Notes under the pieces: generated by a model
The model's database searches: none
The model's input: only the letters and a program-made list of their open reading frames with translations
Told to the model about the DNA's origin: nothing
Made by a program: the position numbers and the translations under genes
Origin: an uncultured Spirochaetales bacterium
GTDB lineage: Bacteria > Spirochaetota > Spirochaetia > Treponematales > Treponemataceae
Reading direction: 5' to 3'
DNA: 5,811 nucleotides
NCBI GenBank assembly: GCA_946061495.1
Contig: CAMGSV010000156.1
Span: 1-5,811, forward strand
Shown: positions 5,752 to 5,811 of the stretch, in pieces
Layout of the letters: the number at the start of each line of letters is the position of its first letter
Position numbering within the stretch: the first letter of the stretch is position 1

Positions 5752-5811
5752 TGGACCAAACTTTTGTTTATGGACTTCATTGTAAGGGAGTTTCTCTAAA
5801 AACTTTTTATG
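5752..5811. mobile_element. Probable end of an insertion sequence (IS3-like) inside the permease gene
   Basis: The permease homology stops at about 5751. From there the sequence turns AT-rich (15 G/C in the 51 bases 5761-5811). It starts with TGGACCAAACTTTTG, and IS3-family ends begin with TG and often have the form TG-x-AC...AAA...GAC. On the minus strand a frame ends in I-K-S-F-stop (stop at 5797-5795), about 45 bases before the junction, as a transposase C-terminus would. Another minus-strand frame is also open to the edge. No transposase motif is visible because the window ends, and no target duplication can be seen. A genome rearrangement breakpoint is the main alternative. Confidence 0.4.

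Noticed and set aside
1..5811. CRISPR arrays, tRNA, rRNA or riboswitches
   Set aside because: No spaced direct repeats, cloverleaf-like or rRNA-like sequences were seen; coding sequence fills nearly all of the window.

Overview
The window carries a compact minus-strand locus, read from high to low coordinates: a 5'-truncated LolC/LolE (FtsX/MacB-type) lipoprotein-release permease, then mcsA, a divergent mcsB, then clpC. The first bases of a further minus-strand gene lie at the left edge; its start resembles rubrerythrin. The genes are GC-rich by eye. The AT-rich stretches are the gap after clpC (about 28-142) and the right edge (5752-5811). Every long plus-strand reading frame is an antisense shadow of these genes.

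Organism: mcsA-mcsB-clpC is best known from Gram-positive Bacillota, where it usually follows ctsR. Here no ctsR is present and the gene in front is a Lol-type permease, which implies an outer membrane. The ClpC N-terminus (LLPEHILIALLK) and the rubrerythrin-like neighbour fit a strictly or largely anaerobic diderm. A spirochaete (Treponema/Sphaerochaeta-like) is my best guess, made from recall of family sequences and not proven.

Layout: 5752-5811 is an AT-rich sequence that ends abruptly inside the permease gene and looks like the tip of an insertion sequence. 4547-5751 is the permease lacking its first transmembrane helix. 4022-4543 is McsA with all eight zinc cysteines. 2871-4025 is an McsB homologue, overlapping mcsA by 4 nt. 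2753-2870 is a leader with a candidate promoter and two hairpins. 143-2752 is a full-length ClpC. 18-142 holds a PerR-box-like palindrome, overlapping inverted repeats and a candidate promoter for the gene starting at 17.

How they work together: in the classical system McsA activates the arginine kinase McsB, McsB marks damaged proteins with phospho-arginine, and ClpC (with ClpP) binds the mark through its N-domain and degrades the protein. Here McsA and ClpC look intact, including the ClpC glutamates known to dock phospho-arginine. The McsB homologue, however, has lost essentially every recognisable catalytic residue. The most interesting reading of the window is a ClpC system served by a McsA/McsB pseudokinase pair, acting as an adaptor instead of a kinase.
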